64,000 bases of DNA from Shewanella marinintestina (GCF_023283845.1 NZ_JAKILC010000019.1:37963-101962); one strand, 5' to 3'. Counted from the stretch's first letter, positions 34,943 through 43,881 are shown. The notes: generated by a model not told the origin, from the letters alone. Numbers and translations: made by a program.

Positions 34943-35959
34943 TTAAGCGCGATGCAACAACCCTTTTAATTCAACAATAAAGCGTTCGACGTCAGCTCGT
35001 GAAATATCTGCGTGGGTAACCAAGCGGATCTTCTTGCCAGGACTAATTAGTATACCTTTGACTTTTAGATCAACGGCTAGCGCTTTAACATTAATTTCGT
35101 CATTGACCTCTGCAAATACCATATTGGTTTGCACTTGTGACATATCAACCGTGAAGCCTTCAATATTGGCCAACTCACGAGCTAAATAAGCTGCGTTGTC
35201 ATGATCTTCTGCTAGGCGCTCTACTTGCTCAGTTAATGCTAATGTTGCAGCAGAGGCGAGAATGCCCGCTTGACGCATACCGCCACCAAGCACTTTACGC
35301 CAACGACGCGCCTTAGTAATTAAGCGTTCGTCGCCCAATAAAATAGAACCTACTGGCGCACATAAACCTTTTGAAAGACAAATCGACACTGAATCAAAAT
35401 ACTGAGTAATCTCAGTCATCGCAATGTTTTGTGCAACGGCTGCGTTTGCAACACGCGCACCATCTAGATGAATTTTCAATCCACGCTCAAACGCTAACGC
35501 TTGTGCTTGGGCTAAATATTCTTGCGGCACAATTTTACCGCCGATAGTGTTCTCTAAGCTTAATAAACGAGTACGCGCAAAATGAATATCGTCAGGCTTT
35601 ATCGCGGCTTCAATATCACTAAGCAAGATACTACCATCAGCTTGGTTTGTTAAAGGTTGTGGCTGAATGCTGCCTAATACAGCTGCTCCACCGCCTTCAA
35701 ACTTGTAGTTATGAGATTGCTGGCCACATATGTACTCATCGCCACGCTCACAATGACCCATTAATGCCAGTAAGTTTGCCTGTGTACCTGATGAGGTGAA
35801 TAGCGCATTATCATAGCCAAACATCTCTGCGGCCATATCTTCAAGGTAGTTAACACTTGGATCATCGCCATAAACATCATCCCCAACTTCAGCCTGACCA
35901 ATTGCGGTGCGCATAGCAGCCGTAGGCTTAGTGACCGTATCACTGCGAAAATCAATCAT
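34943..35959 (-). CDS. ltaE: Low-specificity L-threonine aldolase
   Basis: This PLP enzyme cleaves L-threonine and L-allo-threonine into glycine and acetaldehyde. The 338-residue protein starts MIDFRSDTVTKPT, the family's standard N-terminus, so the ATG at 35959 is used and an upstream in-frame extension is not. EVGDDVYGDDP, SSGTQANLLA and the PLP-lysine segment SICLSKGLCAPVGS (about residue 200) are all present. The C-terminal VKGILISPGKKIRLVTHADIS is normal. It appears monocistronic. Confidence 0.96.
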   Translation of the reverse strand: MIDFRSDTVTKPTAAMRTAIGQAEVGDDVYGDDPSVNYLEDMAAEMFGYDNALFTSSGTQANLLALMGHCERGDEYICGQQSHNYKFEGGGAAVLGSIQPQPLTNQADGSILLSDIEAAIKPDDIHFARTRLLSLENTIGGKIVPQEYLAQAQALAFERGLKIHLDGARVANAAVAQNIAMTEITQYFDSVSICLSKGLCAPVGSILLGDERLITKARRWRKVLGGGMRQAGILASAATLALTEQVERLAEDHDNAAYLARELANIEGFTVDMSQVQTNMVFAEVNDEINVKALAVDLKVKGILISPGKKIRLVTHADISRADVERFIVELKGLLHRA

Positions 35960-36288
35960 TGTTAACCTCAAAGTATCTTGATCTGGAATGTAAATAAACA
36001 GCCTAATACTACTGCTAGGTGCTGGCAATCGCCAGCAAAAAACCAAAGTTTACAAACCGCAACAAATGCCTAGTTTGCAGCATATCTTTCAAATTCAAAG
36101 CAAATTGCTATAAGTTAGATATAAAGAAATCATAAATCTAATCAAATTATTAACAAAGCCCTTTAAATATGTAGACCCAAGTCACACCCAACAATAAAAG
36201 CATTAGAAAATATAATGCAAGAATACAACTTTTATCATTGTATTTAAGCCGTAAAAAGAGGCAAAATCGTCTCCCTTTTATTTAGCTA
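35960..36288. other. Divergent promoter region, ltaE / TRIC-like gene
   Basis: 329 bp of AT-rich DNA between two divergent genes. No repeat or named operator was seen. Confidence 0.35.
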
Positions 36289-36297
36289 GTGCAAAAA

Positions 36298-36936
36298 ATG
36301 TTAGAAGTTAAAGTTATCAGCTTTTTATGGCTCGTCGGTATTCTTGCTGAAGCAATGACTGGCGCACTGGCTGCAGGTAAAAAACAGATGGACCTTTTCG
36401 GTGTCGTCATCATTGGTTGTGTTACTGCCATTGGCGGCGGCACCTTGCGCGATATTTTGCTCGGCAATTACCCATTAATCTGGATCGAAAATGTCCACTA
36501 TCTGATTGCTATCGCTGCTGCCTCATTACTCACGGTAATGATTGCACCTTTGATGCGTCATTTATCGAAATTGTTTTTAGCCATCGATGCTGTCGGATTA
36601 GCTGTTTTTTCAATTATCGGCGCACAGAAAACCTTATTGCTCGGCTTTAGCCCTGAAATAGCTATTGTAATGGGAGTCGTTACCGGGGTTTTTGGTGGGG
36701 TAATCAGAGATATTCTGTGTAACCAAGTACCGCTAATTTTCAAAAAAGAGCTTTACGCATTAGTGGCGCTATTAACTGCAGGTGCCTATGTCGCAATGAA
36801 GCTATATGGGGTACCTGAGTGGATTAATTTATCAATATCTCTGGTATTTGGCTTTAGCTTCAGAATGCTGGCTATCCATTATAAATGGTCAATGCCAAAG
36901 TTTGATTATCAGTATCAATCAGACAACGCGCATTAA
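36298..36936 (+). CDS. TRIC-type cation channel protein (UPF0126)
   Basis: This membrane protein of about 212 residues has seven hydrophobic helices and two UPF0126 repeats. Each repeat contains the typical glycine turn (CVTAIGGGTLRDILL at about 40-54 and VVTGVFGGVIRDILC at about 123-137). The family forms trimeric channels for monovalent cations, though bacterial roles are not firmly known. The start is ATG 36298 by comparison with relatives; a GTG at 36289 adds three residues. It is monocistronic, with a terminator. Confidence 0.88.
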   Translation: MLEVKVISFLWLVGILAEAMTGALAAGKKQMDLFGVVIIGCVTAIGGGTLRDILLGNYPLIWIENVHYLIAIAAASLLTVMIAPLMRHLSKLFLAIDAVGLAVFSIIGAQKTLLLGFSPEIAIVMGVVTGVFGGVIRDILCNQVPLIFKKELYALVALLTAGAYVAMKLYGVPEWINLSISLVFGFSFRMLAIHYKWSMPKFDYQYQSDNAH

Positions 36937-36959
36937 GATAGATAATATCTACACACAAT

Positions 36960-36989
36960 AAAAAGGTCGGCTTATGCCGACCTTTTTTG
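36960..36989. terminator. Bidirectional terminator
   Basis: Stem AAAAGGTCGGC / GCCGACCTTTT with a TTAT loop and T run, between the convergent TRIC-like and mscS genes. Confidence 0.93.
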
Positions 36990-37016
36990 TAGCCATCACT
37001 TTAATCAATAAATCGA

Positions 37017-37841
37017 TTAAGCCGCTGGCGTTTCTTTTACATACAGATCCATTTGTGGATATGGAATGCCAATACCCGCTTCATCTAATGCAACTTTAAT
37101 CTGCTCTAGAATTTCAAAATGTGCTGGCCAGTAGTCAGAGCCTTTTACCCAAGGACGAACCACAAAGTTAACTGATGAGTCAGCAAGCTCAGCTACCGCA
37201 ACAGTATATGCAGGATCTTTCAATACATACTGGCTGTTTTCAAGAATGCTAGTTAACACCTTTTTGGTTTCAGCCAAGTTCGCATCATAAGACACACCAA
37301 TAACAAGATCTAAACGACGTGTTTCCATCGCAGAGTAATTAATAATCGTGCCATCCATCATTGCTGAGTTTGGTGCAATAATCACTTTATTATCAGGAGT
37401 AAGCAGCTTAGTAGAGAAGATAGTGATTTCATCTACTGTACCGGCAATGCCTGCCGCTTCAACGTAATCACCAACACGGCATGGTCTAAATAGCACCATT
37501 AATACACCCGCAGCAAAGTTTGATAGCGACCCTTGAAGCGCTAGGCCTACCGCTAAACCGGCGGCACCAATCACAGCAACTAACGACGCGGTCTGTACAC
37601 CGATTTGCCCTAGAGTGGCGACAATCGTGAACACAAACACCAATGCCCAAGCCATATTGGCAACAAACGATACAACAGTGTTGTCGACTTTACGCTTTTT
37701 CAGCAACTTAGTAGTGAGGTTTTTAGCGACATTCGATAAGAATTTACCGATGATAAAAATAACAATGGCAAAGACGACTTTCATGCCATAAGTAACGATC
37801 AGCTCTGGCGCTTGGTCCATTAAACCTTGCAAGTTATCCAT
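37017..37841 (-). CDS. mscS: Small-conductance mechanosensitive channel MscS
   Basis: MscS opens on membrane tension and protects cells from osmotic down-shock. The 274-residue protein is close in length to the E. coli channel. Three transmembrane segments precede the cytoplasmic cage. TM3 and its Gly/Ala packing face are obvious (AAGLAVGLALQGSLSNFAAG, about residues 94-113), followed by VLMVLFRPCRVGDYVE. The upstream stretch ends in a minus-strand ribosome-binding site (GGGAGTATATAC). It lies 31 bp after the OmpA-like gene and is likely cotranscribed with it. Confidence 0.95.
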   Translation of the reverse strand: MDNLQGLMDQAPELIVTYGMKVVFAIVIFIIGKFLSNVAKNLTTKLLKKRKVDNTVVSFVANMAWALVFVFTIVATLGQIGVQTASLVAVIGAAGLAVGLALQGSLSNFAAGVLMVLFRPCRVGDYVEAAGIAGTVDEITIFSTKLLTPDNKVIIAPNSAMMDGTIINYSAMETRRLDLVIGVSYDANLAETKKVLTSILENSQYVLKDPAYTVAVAELADSSVNFVVRPWVKGSDYWPAHFEILEQIKVALDEAGIGIPYPQMDLYVKETPAA

Positions 37842-37872
37842 GTATATACTCCCTTAAATTATAAAAATATAG

Positions 37873-38469
37873 CTATTGAACAATAACAATAAACTCAACT
37901 CGGCGATTTAATTTACGCCCATAGTCGGTTTGATTACTGGCAATTGGGTGATGACTTCCCATGCCTTTAATCTGAAATCTGTTTTCTGCGAAGCCAAATT
38001 GCTCCACTAATATAGTTTTGACTTGCTCTGCTCTTGCCAGCGATAACGGCTGGTTAACACTATCTTTGCCCACCGAATCGGTATGACCAACCAAAGCTAA
38101 CGGCACTCGGGTTGCGCTCAACCAGCGGCTTAAGTTTTGAAAAGCACCTTGTTGCGACATCGAAACTTGTGACTTAGCAAATTCAAACCTAACTGCAATA
38201 GATGACGCCTGATTACATGAGCTTGGATATAATTGCCCTACATCGGTGATAAAGCACAATGTAGGCATTATATTTAGCTGTTGTATTTGCTGCGTATTCG
38301 CTTGTAAAACACTGCAACCTCTGGCATCGACACGTTGCAAAGCGACAGTGCTGGCACAGGCATCTTTAAGATCTGGCACTCCATCAAGATCTTCATCTTG
38401 CCACTGCCTTGCCGATAAGTTGCTGGTAAACAAAAATGCTGCAATCCAAATAAACAATATTGCTTTCAT
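37873..38469 (-). CDS. OmpA-family C-terminal domain protein
   Basis: This exported 198-residue protein has a signal peptide ending FTSNLSA. A short calcium-binding-like segment follows (DEDLDGVPDLKDACAST), and then a C-terminal OmpA domain with the peptidoglycan-binding motif GHTDSVGKDSVNQPLSLARA (about residues 133-152) and NRRVEF. It probably tethers to the cell wall in the periplasm. The ATG at 38469 is chosen because AGGTGAGGGCG is directly upstream; a GTG nine bases earlier lies inside that site. No beta-barrel domain is present. Confidence 0.88.
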   Translation of the reverse strand: MKAILFIWIAAFLFTSNLSARQWQDEDLDGVPDLKDACASTVALQRVDARGCSVLQANTQQIQQLNIMPTLCFITDVGQLYPSSCNQASSIAVRFEFAKSQVSMSQQGAFQNLSRWLSATRVPLALVGHTDSVGKDSVNQPLSLARAEQVKTILVEQFGFAENRFQIKGMGSHHPIASNQTDYGRKLNRRVEFIVIVQ

Positions 38470-38801
38470 CGCCCTCACCTATTAAGCCGTCAATACCAGG
38501 ATTTATTTAACCAAGGCGCTATGCTCAACACTCAAGACGACCTAAGCAGCCAAAATCCAATTCAGCAGCCAAATGTCAGCCGATAACATTTTACCCCCAA
38601 TAAACACAAAAACACAGTCAAATAATTAACTTATGCATTACAAGCATAGTTAATATCTGGTATTTTTCGATATTTAATCCACAGCCTAAAAGAGCCTTGG
38701 CACTGAGTCAGTAAATCCTGCAATGAGATGTGGACTGAAACGTAATTTGAATTTCCATGAAGGTTTAGTCGTTGAATGATTAACAACCAGAAGAGTCATA
38801 C
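38470..38801. other. Intergenic region, nothing recognised
   Basis: About 330 bp upstream of the OmpA-like gene. It should carry that gene's promoter. No repeat or operator was identified. Confidence 0.35.
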
Positions 38802-38832
38802 AAAAAAACCGCCAACTTAAAAAGTTGACGGT
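38802..38832 (-). terminator. Rho-independent terminator of the PACE exporter gene
   Basis: Stem ACCGCCAACTT / AAGTTGACGGT (one mismatch) at 38808-38832, followed on the minus strand by seven Ts. Confidence 0.85.
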
Positions 38833-38870
38833 AAAGGGTTAGCAGATGAAATAGTATCTATTGCTATAAA

Positions 38871-39305
38871 TCATAGAGGCGCTGTTTTTTCAGCTTGTTT
38901 TAGCTTCAACTTGATGCGCACGTTGTCGTAGCACCAATTAAATGCCACGGCATAAAAAAAGAAGAATATTAAAAACGCAGCTTCTAACGCTAAAGACTGC
39001 AACAGAGTAATCCCTAAAAACCATGCCACGACTGGCACTGTAATAAAGATAATCCCGCCCTCAAAACCTAAGGTATGACCAATTCGAGTCATTAAACTAC
39101 GGCTTACTCGATCAGCACCAAACTGCTTATCAAACCAGATGTTATAAAAGTAATTCCACACCACGGTGTAAAGGCTAAGGCCTACCCCTACAGCTAGCAT
39201 CGAGCTAGCGTCCTTACCAGAAAACAATGCCGCTGCTGGAACGATGATCGCTAATGCTATCGCTTCAAAAAGAACGGCGTGAATAACTCTATCTTTAAAT
39301 GTCAT
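38871..39305 (-). CDS. PACE-family efflux transporter (AceI-like)
   Basis: The 144-residue protein has four hydrophobic helices made of two BTP (bacterial transmembrane pair) domains. The family exports biocides such as chlorhexidine and short diamines using the proton gradient. RVIHAVLFEAIALAI near the N-terminus holds the conserved glutamate (Glu14, equivalent to the essential Glu15 of AceI). RIGHTLGFEGG and FNWCYDNVRIKL are also conserved blocks. A LysR-type gene is divergent 84 bp away, as with aceI and aceR in Acinetobacter, so substrate-induced control by that regulator is likely. Confidence 0.9.
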   Translation of the reverse strand: MTFKDRVIHAVLFEAIALAIIVPAAALFSGKDASSMLAVGVGLSLYTVVWNYFYNIWFDKQFGADRVSRSLMTRIGHTLGFEGGIIFITVPVVAWFLGITLLQSLALEAAFLIFFFFYAVAFNWCYDNVRIKLKLKQAEKTAPL

Positions 39306-39389
39306 AACAAGGTGCTCTACAGTTAAGTTGCAGTCATTATCATCTTTAATTACGATAGGTAAAAATCATATACCATCACCTTTACTGAT

Positions 39390-40268
39390 ATGTTATCTAT
39401 TGAACAGCTTTATTCATTCGTCACTACCGTTGAAACAGGCTCGTTTTCTGCAGCAGCAAGAAAACTAGGAAAAGTGCAATCGGCCATAAGCCAGCACATC
39501 ATCAATCTAGAGGTCGATACTAATCAAACTTTGTTTGATAGAAGCAGCCGTTACCCCACTCTCACTAAAGCTGGAAAGCAATTGCTACCGCAAGCAAAAG
39601 CCGTCATCGCCCAACACCAACGGCTTAACTTGCAAGTTCAGGCGCTAGATAAACAAGACGATTTGAAACTGACACTGGCCGTCGATGAGGGGATCCCCTA
39701 TGATAAATTTACCGCTTTACTTAAAAACCTTTCAAAGCTCTACCCTCTATGTGAGCTCGAACTCCTTTGCGCATCTAGCCTAGATATTATTCACTTAGTG
39801 GATAGTAAGCGCGCTAACCTTGGCATTGTATTTAGTGAGTTAACCTACCCAGAAGCAATAGACTTTGAATCTTTAGGCGCCGTCCAGTTTGAGCTATTAG
39901 TTAGCCCAAGCCATCCTCTTGCTCAAGAAAACTCATCGCATATTGATGTGCTTAAGTTGCATCGTCAGCTCTTAATCGGCGCTAAAGAGGACCGCAAAGG
40001 CTGGTTTAGCACCCCGCACTCACCAGATGTGTGGCATGCCGACAACTACTATATGTTGCTGGAGCTAACCAAAGCAGGCTTTGGCTGGGCCTTATTACCA
40101 CAACATCTTTGTGAAGAAGCCATAGCGGCTCAACAACTTTGCAAACTTAAGATTGATTTTGAACAGTTAGGTTGGCAAGCTAACGTCGATGTTATTCAAC
40201 ATAAAAGCCGATCAGAAAATCAGTTTAATAAACAAGTTAGGGCTTTAATGCGCGGCTTACTTAACTAG
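39390..40268 (+). CDS. LysR-family regulator, probable AceR-like activator
   Basis: The 292-residue protein has the winged helix-turn-helix at residues 1-60 (FVTTVETGSFSAAARKLGKV, SAISQHIINLE) and a LysR effector-binding domain from about residue 90. It is transcribed away from the PACE exporter gene with an 84-bp shared promoter region, the classic arrangement of a LysR regulator and its target. The ligand is not known; a biocide or diamine would fit the neighbour. This functional link is inferred from position. Confidence 0.9.
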   Translation: MLSIEQLYSFVTTVETGSFSAAARKLGKVQSAISQHIINLEVDTNQTLFDRSSRYPTLTKAGKQLLPQAKAVIAQHQRLNLQVQALDKQDDLKLTLAVDEGIPYDKFTALLKNLSKLYPLCELELLCASSLDIIHLVDSKRANLGIVFSELTYPEAIDFESLGAVQFELLVSPSHPLAQENSSHIDVLKLHRQLLIGAKEDRKGWFSTPHSPDVWHADNYYMLLELTKAGFGWALLPQHLCEEAIAAQQLCKLKIDFEQLGWQANVDVIQHKSRSENQFNKQVRALMRGLLN

Positions 40269-40321
40269 CAAAACCTTGCTGCACCATGTTGTTTATTTGA
40301 TAAAGCGCCATAAGGAAGCCA

Positions 40322-41152
40322 ATGGAAATAAATACAGCCGAAGCCTTAGCGGCACTGCTCACCAATGAGCAGCAATGTAAAACGCTAATCGAGCTTAAAT
40401 TAACAGGCCGAGAAATTAAGCTCTTGCCCCCAGAAATCGCTCAGCTAACCTCACTGGAAATATTGCATTTATCCGGCACAGAGGTCATTGAGTTACCTAA
40501 AGAGCTAGGCCAGTTAACAAAGCTAAAAGAACTGGAATTAGACATGTCAGGGACTGAGCGACTACCAGCAGAGATCGGCAACCTAGTCTCTTTAGCAGCG
40601 CTTAAAATCGCATATCCAGCAATGACGACACTACCAAGTCAAATTACTGATTTGCCTAATTTAAAAGAATTAGATTTTATCTGTTGCGAAAAGGATGCTT
40701 TACCAGAGCAGATTTGGGGGATTACATCACTTGAAAAGTTAGATCTCTCTAGCGTATGTGACGATATCGAAGAGTTATCTGCAGAGATAGGTAATTTAAT
40801 CCATTTAAAAGAATTAATCCTAAATGGTTGTTGTTTAGTGGCGCTACCTAAAGAGATAGGCAAGCTCACATCACTAGAAAAGTTAGATTTATCTGATAAT
40901 GTCTGCCTAAACAATTTACCCGCAGAAATTGGCAATTTAGCGCAACTAAAAGAGCTTAATCTATATTGCAGTGAGATTGAGATATTACCTAAAGAGATCG
41001 GCAAACTCACTAACCTAGTAAAGCTAGATTTAAGCTATTCCTTGCTAACTGAGCTGCCTAATGAAATAGAAAACTTAACCGCGTTACAGTCTCTAGGTCT
41101 TAGGAATTTACAATTAACCAGCGTACCAGAGTCACTGGCTCATTTAGCCTAG
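40322..41152 (+). CDS. Leucine-rich repeat protein, cytoplasmic
   Basis: The 276-residue protein is almost entirely about ten leucine-rich repeats of 23-24 residues with the pattern LPxEIGxLxxLKxLxL (for example LPKEIGKLTSLEKLDLSDN). The repeats are close to the bacterial/plant small LRR type. There is no signal peptide, membrane segment or attached enzymatic domain, so it probably binds another protein in the cytoplasm. It lies 53 bp after the LysR gene on the same strand and could be in the same transcript. A terminator follows. Function unknown. Confidence 0.88.
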   Translation: MEINTAEALAALLTNEQQCKTLIELKLTGREIKLLPPEIAQLTSLEILHLSGTEVIELPKELGQLTKLKELELDMSGTERLPAEIGNLVSLAALKIAYPAMTTLPSQITDLPNLKELDFICCEKDALPEQIWGITSLEKLDLSSVCDDIEELSAEIGNLIHLKELILNGCCLVALPKEIGKLTSLEKLDLSDNVCLNNLPAEIGNLAQLKELNLYCSEIEILPKEIGKLTNLVKLDLSYSLLTELPNEIENLTALQSLGLRNLQLTSVPESLAHLA

Positions 41153-41182
41153 TAGTCGGAGATTCGAGACCAACATTCGAGA

Positions 41183-41212
41183 CAAAAAAAACGGCCTTTT
41201 GGCCGTTTTTAT
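41183..41212. terminator. Bidirectional terminator
   Basis: Stem AAAAACGGCC / GGCCGTTTTT with a TTTT loop, between the convergent LRR and DUF4136 genes. Confidence 0.92.
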
Positions 41213-41227
41213 TCAAACACTTAAAAG

Positions 41228-41791
41228 CTACTTAGCTTCAGGTTTTGGCGGATAATTTAACAGTAACGCGCCAATCGCTTCGTTAACCACTTCAACGCGC
41301 TCTTCTGGTGTATCCTTGTCACGCATAGTGTCTGCAACAGAACCTCTCCAGATTAACTTACCGGTTTCAGCATTAACTAAGTCAAGAATTAAGGTACCCA
41401 CTTCATATTCACGTACAGTGGTTTGTGTATGACCTACACCGCCACCCCAGCCCCAACCTGGACCGTAATAAGGGTTATAACCGTAATTTGTGTTGAAGGT
41501 ATCAACATTAATTTTCTTGTCGACTTTAGTTAAGTAGTTAACTAATACATCAGCAGTTTCGGCGTCGCTTGGCGTTAAGCCTTTAAGCTGTAGCTGATCA
41601 TCAACGGCTTTGCGCACGCGTTGATCCATTAATCCATCTAGATGATACGTTGCATCTGCAGTTTTCTTTTCGACCCAAGCGTAGGTTTTCACTTCTTTAA
41701 AGTTTACCCCTGGATCATAATCTGAGCTTGTTTTAAGTGAACTACATGCACTTAGGGCTAGCGCAGTAATAATGACCAATAACTTTTTCAT
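41228..41791 (-). CDS. DUF4136 lipoprotein
   Basis: This 187-residue exported lipoprotein has signal MKKLLVIITALALSAC (lipobox LSAC, Cys16). The DUF4136 domain covers most of the mature protein (FKEVKTYAWVEKKTAD at the start, VGTLILDLVNAETGKLIWRG towards the end). A Tyr/Gly/Pro-rich stretch (NPYYGPGWGWGGGVG) lies between. The function of the family is unknown; members are envelope lipoproteins. Outer-membrane sorting is likely since Ser follows the Cys. It is monocistronic. Confidence 0.9.
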   Translation of the reverse strand: MKKLLVIITALALSACSSLKTSSDYDPGVNFKEVKTYAWVEKKTADATYHLDGLMDQRVRKAVDDQLQLKGLTPSDAETADVLVNYLTKVDKKINVDTFNTNYGYNPYYGPGWGWGGGVGHTQTTVREYEVGTLILDLVNAETGKLIWRGSVADTMRDKDTPEERVEVVNEAIGALLLNYPPKPEAK

Positions 41792-41920
41792 GTTTTCTCC
41801 AACAATAATCTTACAGATATTAACCGCTTAATAATTAGCTTACAGAGCAATGTCTTAATCTACAACTCAATTTTAGTAATTCACCCACTTGTTAAGCTTG
41901 ACTTAAGAACGCCACTTAAT

Positions 41921-41939
41921 GATAATGATTATCAATTAC
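41921..41939. promoter_or_regulatory. Fur-box-like site
   Basis: GATAATGATTATCAATTAC matches the 19-bp Fur consensus at 15 positions by my count, with the first nine perfect. It lies just upstream of the likely true start (41958) of the small membrane protein, so that gene may be repressed by iron-loaded Fur. It also faces the DUF4136 gene 130 bp away. Confidence 0.55.
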
Positions 41940-41957
41940 CTTGTTGAGTATATCATT

Positions 41958-42278
41958 ATGTTTTGGTTTATCGCAGCGTTTGCTATCGCCAGTGTCGTCT
42001 TTATTATCACGCCGGAAAAAGTGTCTAGCCATTCTGACACCCAGCCTTCTTCAGTCGATAAACTTACAAAACACTCTTTAGTTATCTTACCAATACTTGT
42101 GCTTAGCTGGCTGGTTATCGCTATTGCCAGTGCACCAGTGACTCATTTTGCCGGCACCGCAATTGGTTTTGTTTTAACCTCATGTGCCATCGCCTTACCA
42201 AGTACCCACAAATACATCGCTTTGTTGGCAACACTGACTTTTGCATCGTTACTGATTGAACTTGCGCTATACTTTTAA
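41958..42278 (+). CDS. Small membrane protein of unknown function
   Basis: I do not recognise this gene. From the ATG at 41958 it encodes 106 residues with about four hydrophobic segments: residues 2-18, 40-60, 62-84 and 86-104. The loop between the first two is Ser/Thr/Lys-rich. An in-frame ATG at 41919 would add 13 residues, but that stretch overlaps the Fur-box-like sequence, so the later start is preferred. There is no strong ribosome-binding site. Iron regulation is suggested by the upstream site only. Confidence 0.65.
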   Translation: MFWFIAAFAIASVVFIITPEKVSSHSDTQPSSVDKLTKHSLVILPILVLSWLVIAIASAPVTHFAGTAIGFVLTSCAIALPSTHKYIALLATLTFASLLIELALYF

Positions 42279-42415
42279 AACTCAAACGCTGTTAGGTGGC
42301 TCGACATCCTAGCAGCGTTAATATCATCAGAATCAGTTCCTCCAAGCCTAAACCTCTCCCGAAAGCCAAGTAACTTTGCTAAACTGGCGCTATCAGTTCA
42401 TCAACGACCATATAT

Positions 42416-42745
42416 ATGAAATCCGATCCAAACGTATCTTTAGTCTATAGCACCGATGGCGGCAGAATTGCGCCTGAAAAACAAACCCAATCGGCACCTG
42501 AAGGCGACGGTATTGTAAGAATTCATAAAGACAGTAAGGGTCGCAAAGGCAAGGGTGTTTCTGTCATTAAAGGCTTGGCGCTTCCTGAAAAAGAGTTAAA
42601 AGCATTAGCCCAGAAACTAAAGAAACAATGTGGTTGTGGCGGTACAGTTAAAGAGTTCAACATTGAAGTACAAACTGACAATAGAGAGCAAATCAAGACT
42701 TTGCTAGAAAAGCTCAATTACACCGTTAAATTAGCCGGTGGTTAA
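42416..42745 (+). CDS. yciH: SUI1/eIF1-family translation factor YciH
   Basis: The 109-residue protein is a bacterial SUI1-domain protein. In E. coli YciH binds the 30S subunit and influences start-codon fidelity. The N-terminal tail (VYSTDGGRIAP) and the SUI1 core (KGVSVIKGLALPEKELKAL, CGCGGTVKEFNIEVQ) are both clear and of usual length. It is 24 bp upstream of algH on the same strand and may be cotranscribed with algH and ruvX. Confidence 0.94.
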   Translation: MKSDPNVSLVYSTDGGRIAPEKQTQSAPEGDGIVRIHKDSKGRKGKGVSVIKGLALPEKELKALAQKLKKQCGCGGTVKEFNIEVQTDNREQIKTLLEKLNYTVKLAGG

Positions 42746-42769
42746 CAGCAAGCTGATATGGAAAAGTCT

Positions 42770-43330
42770 ATGGACAGTTTACAGAACCACTTTTTAATTG
42801 CGATGCCCTCTTTGCAGGACACCTATTTTGAACGCTCACTGATCTACATCTGTGAGCATGACGAAAAAGGTGCCATGGGAATTGTCGTCAATAAGCCGAG
42901 CGGTATCATCGTCGATGAACTTCTCGATCAAATGGAGCTAAATGAAGAGCCAACACCAGTAACTGGCATCGAAGGTGAAGTACTCCTTGGTGGCCCAGTA
43001 AATCCTGAGCGAGGTTTTGTGCTACATACAAGCCAAGACGGTTGGAATAATAGCGACGAGATCACCAATGGGATCATGCTGACGACATCGCAAGATGTAT
43101 TGACCTGTTTAGGCTCGAATAAAGCCCCTGAAAAGTTTCTTATTGCCTTAGGGTACGCAGGTTGGACACGTGGTCAGCTTGAGCAAGAAATTATTGAAAA
43201 TACTTGGCTATCAATCCCCGCCACTCCAGAGTTATTGTTCGATGTAGAACATGAGCAACGCTGGCAACAAGCCACTGAATCGTTAGGCTTTGATATCTGG
43301 CAGCTCTCCAACCTTGCAGGGCATGCGTAA
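42770..43330 (+). CDS. algH: AlgH family protein (UPF0301, YqgE)
   Basis: The 186-residue protein belongs to UPF0301. It starts MDSLQNHFLIAMPSLQD and contains KGAMGIVVNKPSGI and VLLGGPVNPERGFVLH. The ATG at 42770 is preferred because GGAAAAG is correctly placed upstream; an earlier in-frame ATG at 42758 adds four residues. The biochemical role is unsettled; it is named for a link to alginate regulation in Pseudomonas. It precedes ruvX, an order kept in most gammaproteobacteria. Confidence 0.94.
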   Translation: MDSLQNHFLIAMPSLQDTYFERSLIYICEHDEKGAMGIVVNKPSGIIVDELLDQMELNEEPTPVTGIEGEVLLGGPVNPERGFVLHTSQDGWNNSDEITNGIMLTTSQDVLTCLGSNKAPEKFLIALGYAGWTRGQLEQEIIENTWLSIPATPELLFDVEHEQRWQQATESLGFDIWQLSNLAGHA

Positions 43331-43373
43331 TAACGCCAATTCAAGATAGATTATTAGATAGGAATAAACTTAA

Positions 43374-43799
43374 ATGGGCGATAAAAGCGTCTTAGGATTT
43401 GATTACGGTACTAAAAGTATTGGTATTGCGATTGGACAAGAGCTCACTGCTAGCGCAAGACCACTATTATCAATTAAAGCTGTAGATGGGATCCCTAAAT
43501 GGGAAGAGATTGGCGCATTGATTGAAGAGTGGAAACCAGATCTCGTTGTTGTAGGCTTACCACTCAATATGGATGGCACTGAGCAAGAGATGACCCAAAG
43601 AGCGCGCAAGTTTGCCAACCGCTTAAGTGGTCGCTTTGGCGTAAAGGTTGCTACCCAAGATGAACGTCTAACCACTGCAGATGCCAAAGCACGACTGTTT
43701 GAAATGGGCGGTTATAAAGCGCTAACCAAAGGCCAAGTTGATGCTATGTCAGCAGTATTAATTGTTGAAAGTTATTTTGAGAATCAATACGGCGAGTAA
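43374..43799 (+). CDS. ruvX: Holliday junction resolvase-like / pre-16S rRNA nuclease RuvX (YqgF)
   Basis: The 141-residue protein is a RNase H-like nuclease that processes the 5' end of 16S rRNA; it was earlier proposed as a Holliday junction resolvase. Active-site residues are visible: LGFDYGTKSIGIAIG with the first Asp, DLVVVGLPLNMDG, and DERLTT with the Asp/Glu pair. VDAMSAVLIVE holds the last catalytic Asp. It follows algH and ends in a terminator. Confidence 0.96.
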   Translation: MGDKSVLGFDYGTKSIGIAIGQELTASARPLLSIKAVDGIPKWEEIGALIEEWKPDLVVVGLPLNMDGTEQEMTQRARKFANRLSGRFGVKVATQDERLTTADAKARLFEMGGYKALTKGQVDAMSAVLIVESYFENQYGE

Positions 43800-43830
43800 A
43801 AGCTAGCAGTAAAAAGATTGGCTCAATATA

Positions 43831-43858
43831 AAAAAGGGAGGCTTAGCCTCCCTTTTAC
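43831..43858. terminator. Bidirectional terminator
   Basis: Stem AAAAGGGAGGC / GCCTCCCTTTT between the convergent ruvX and hemH genes. Confidence 0.93.
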
Positions 43859-43881
43859 TTTTATCTATGGAGATAAAAAAC

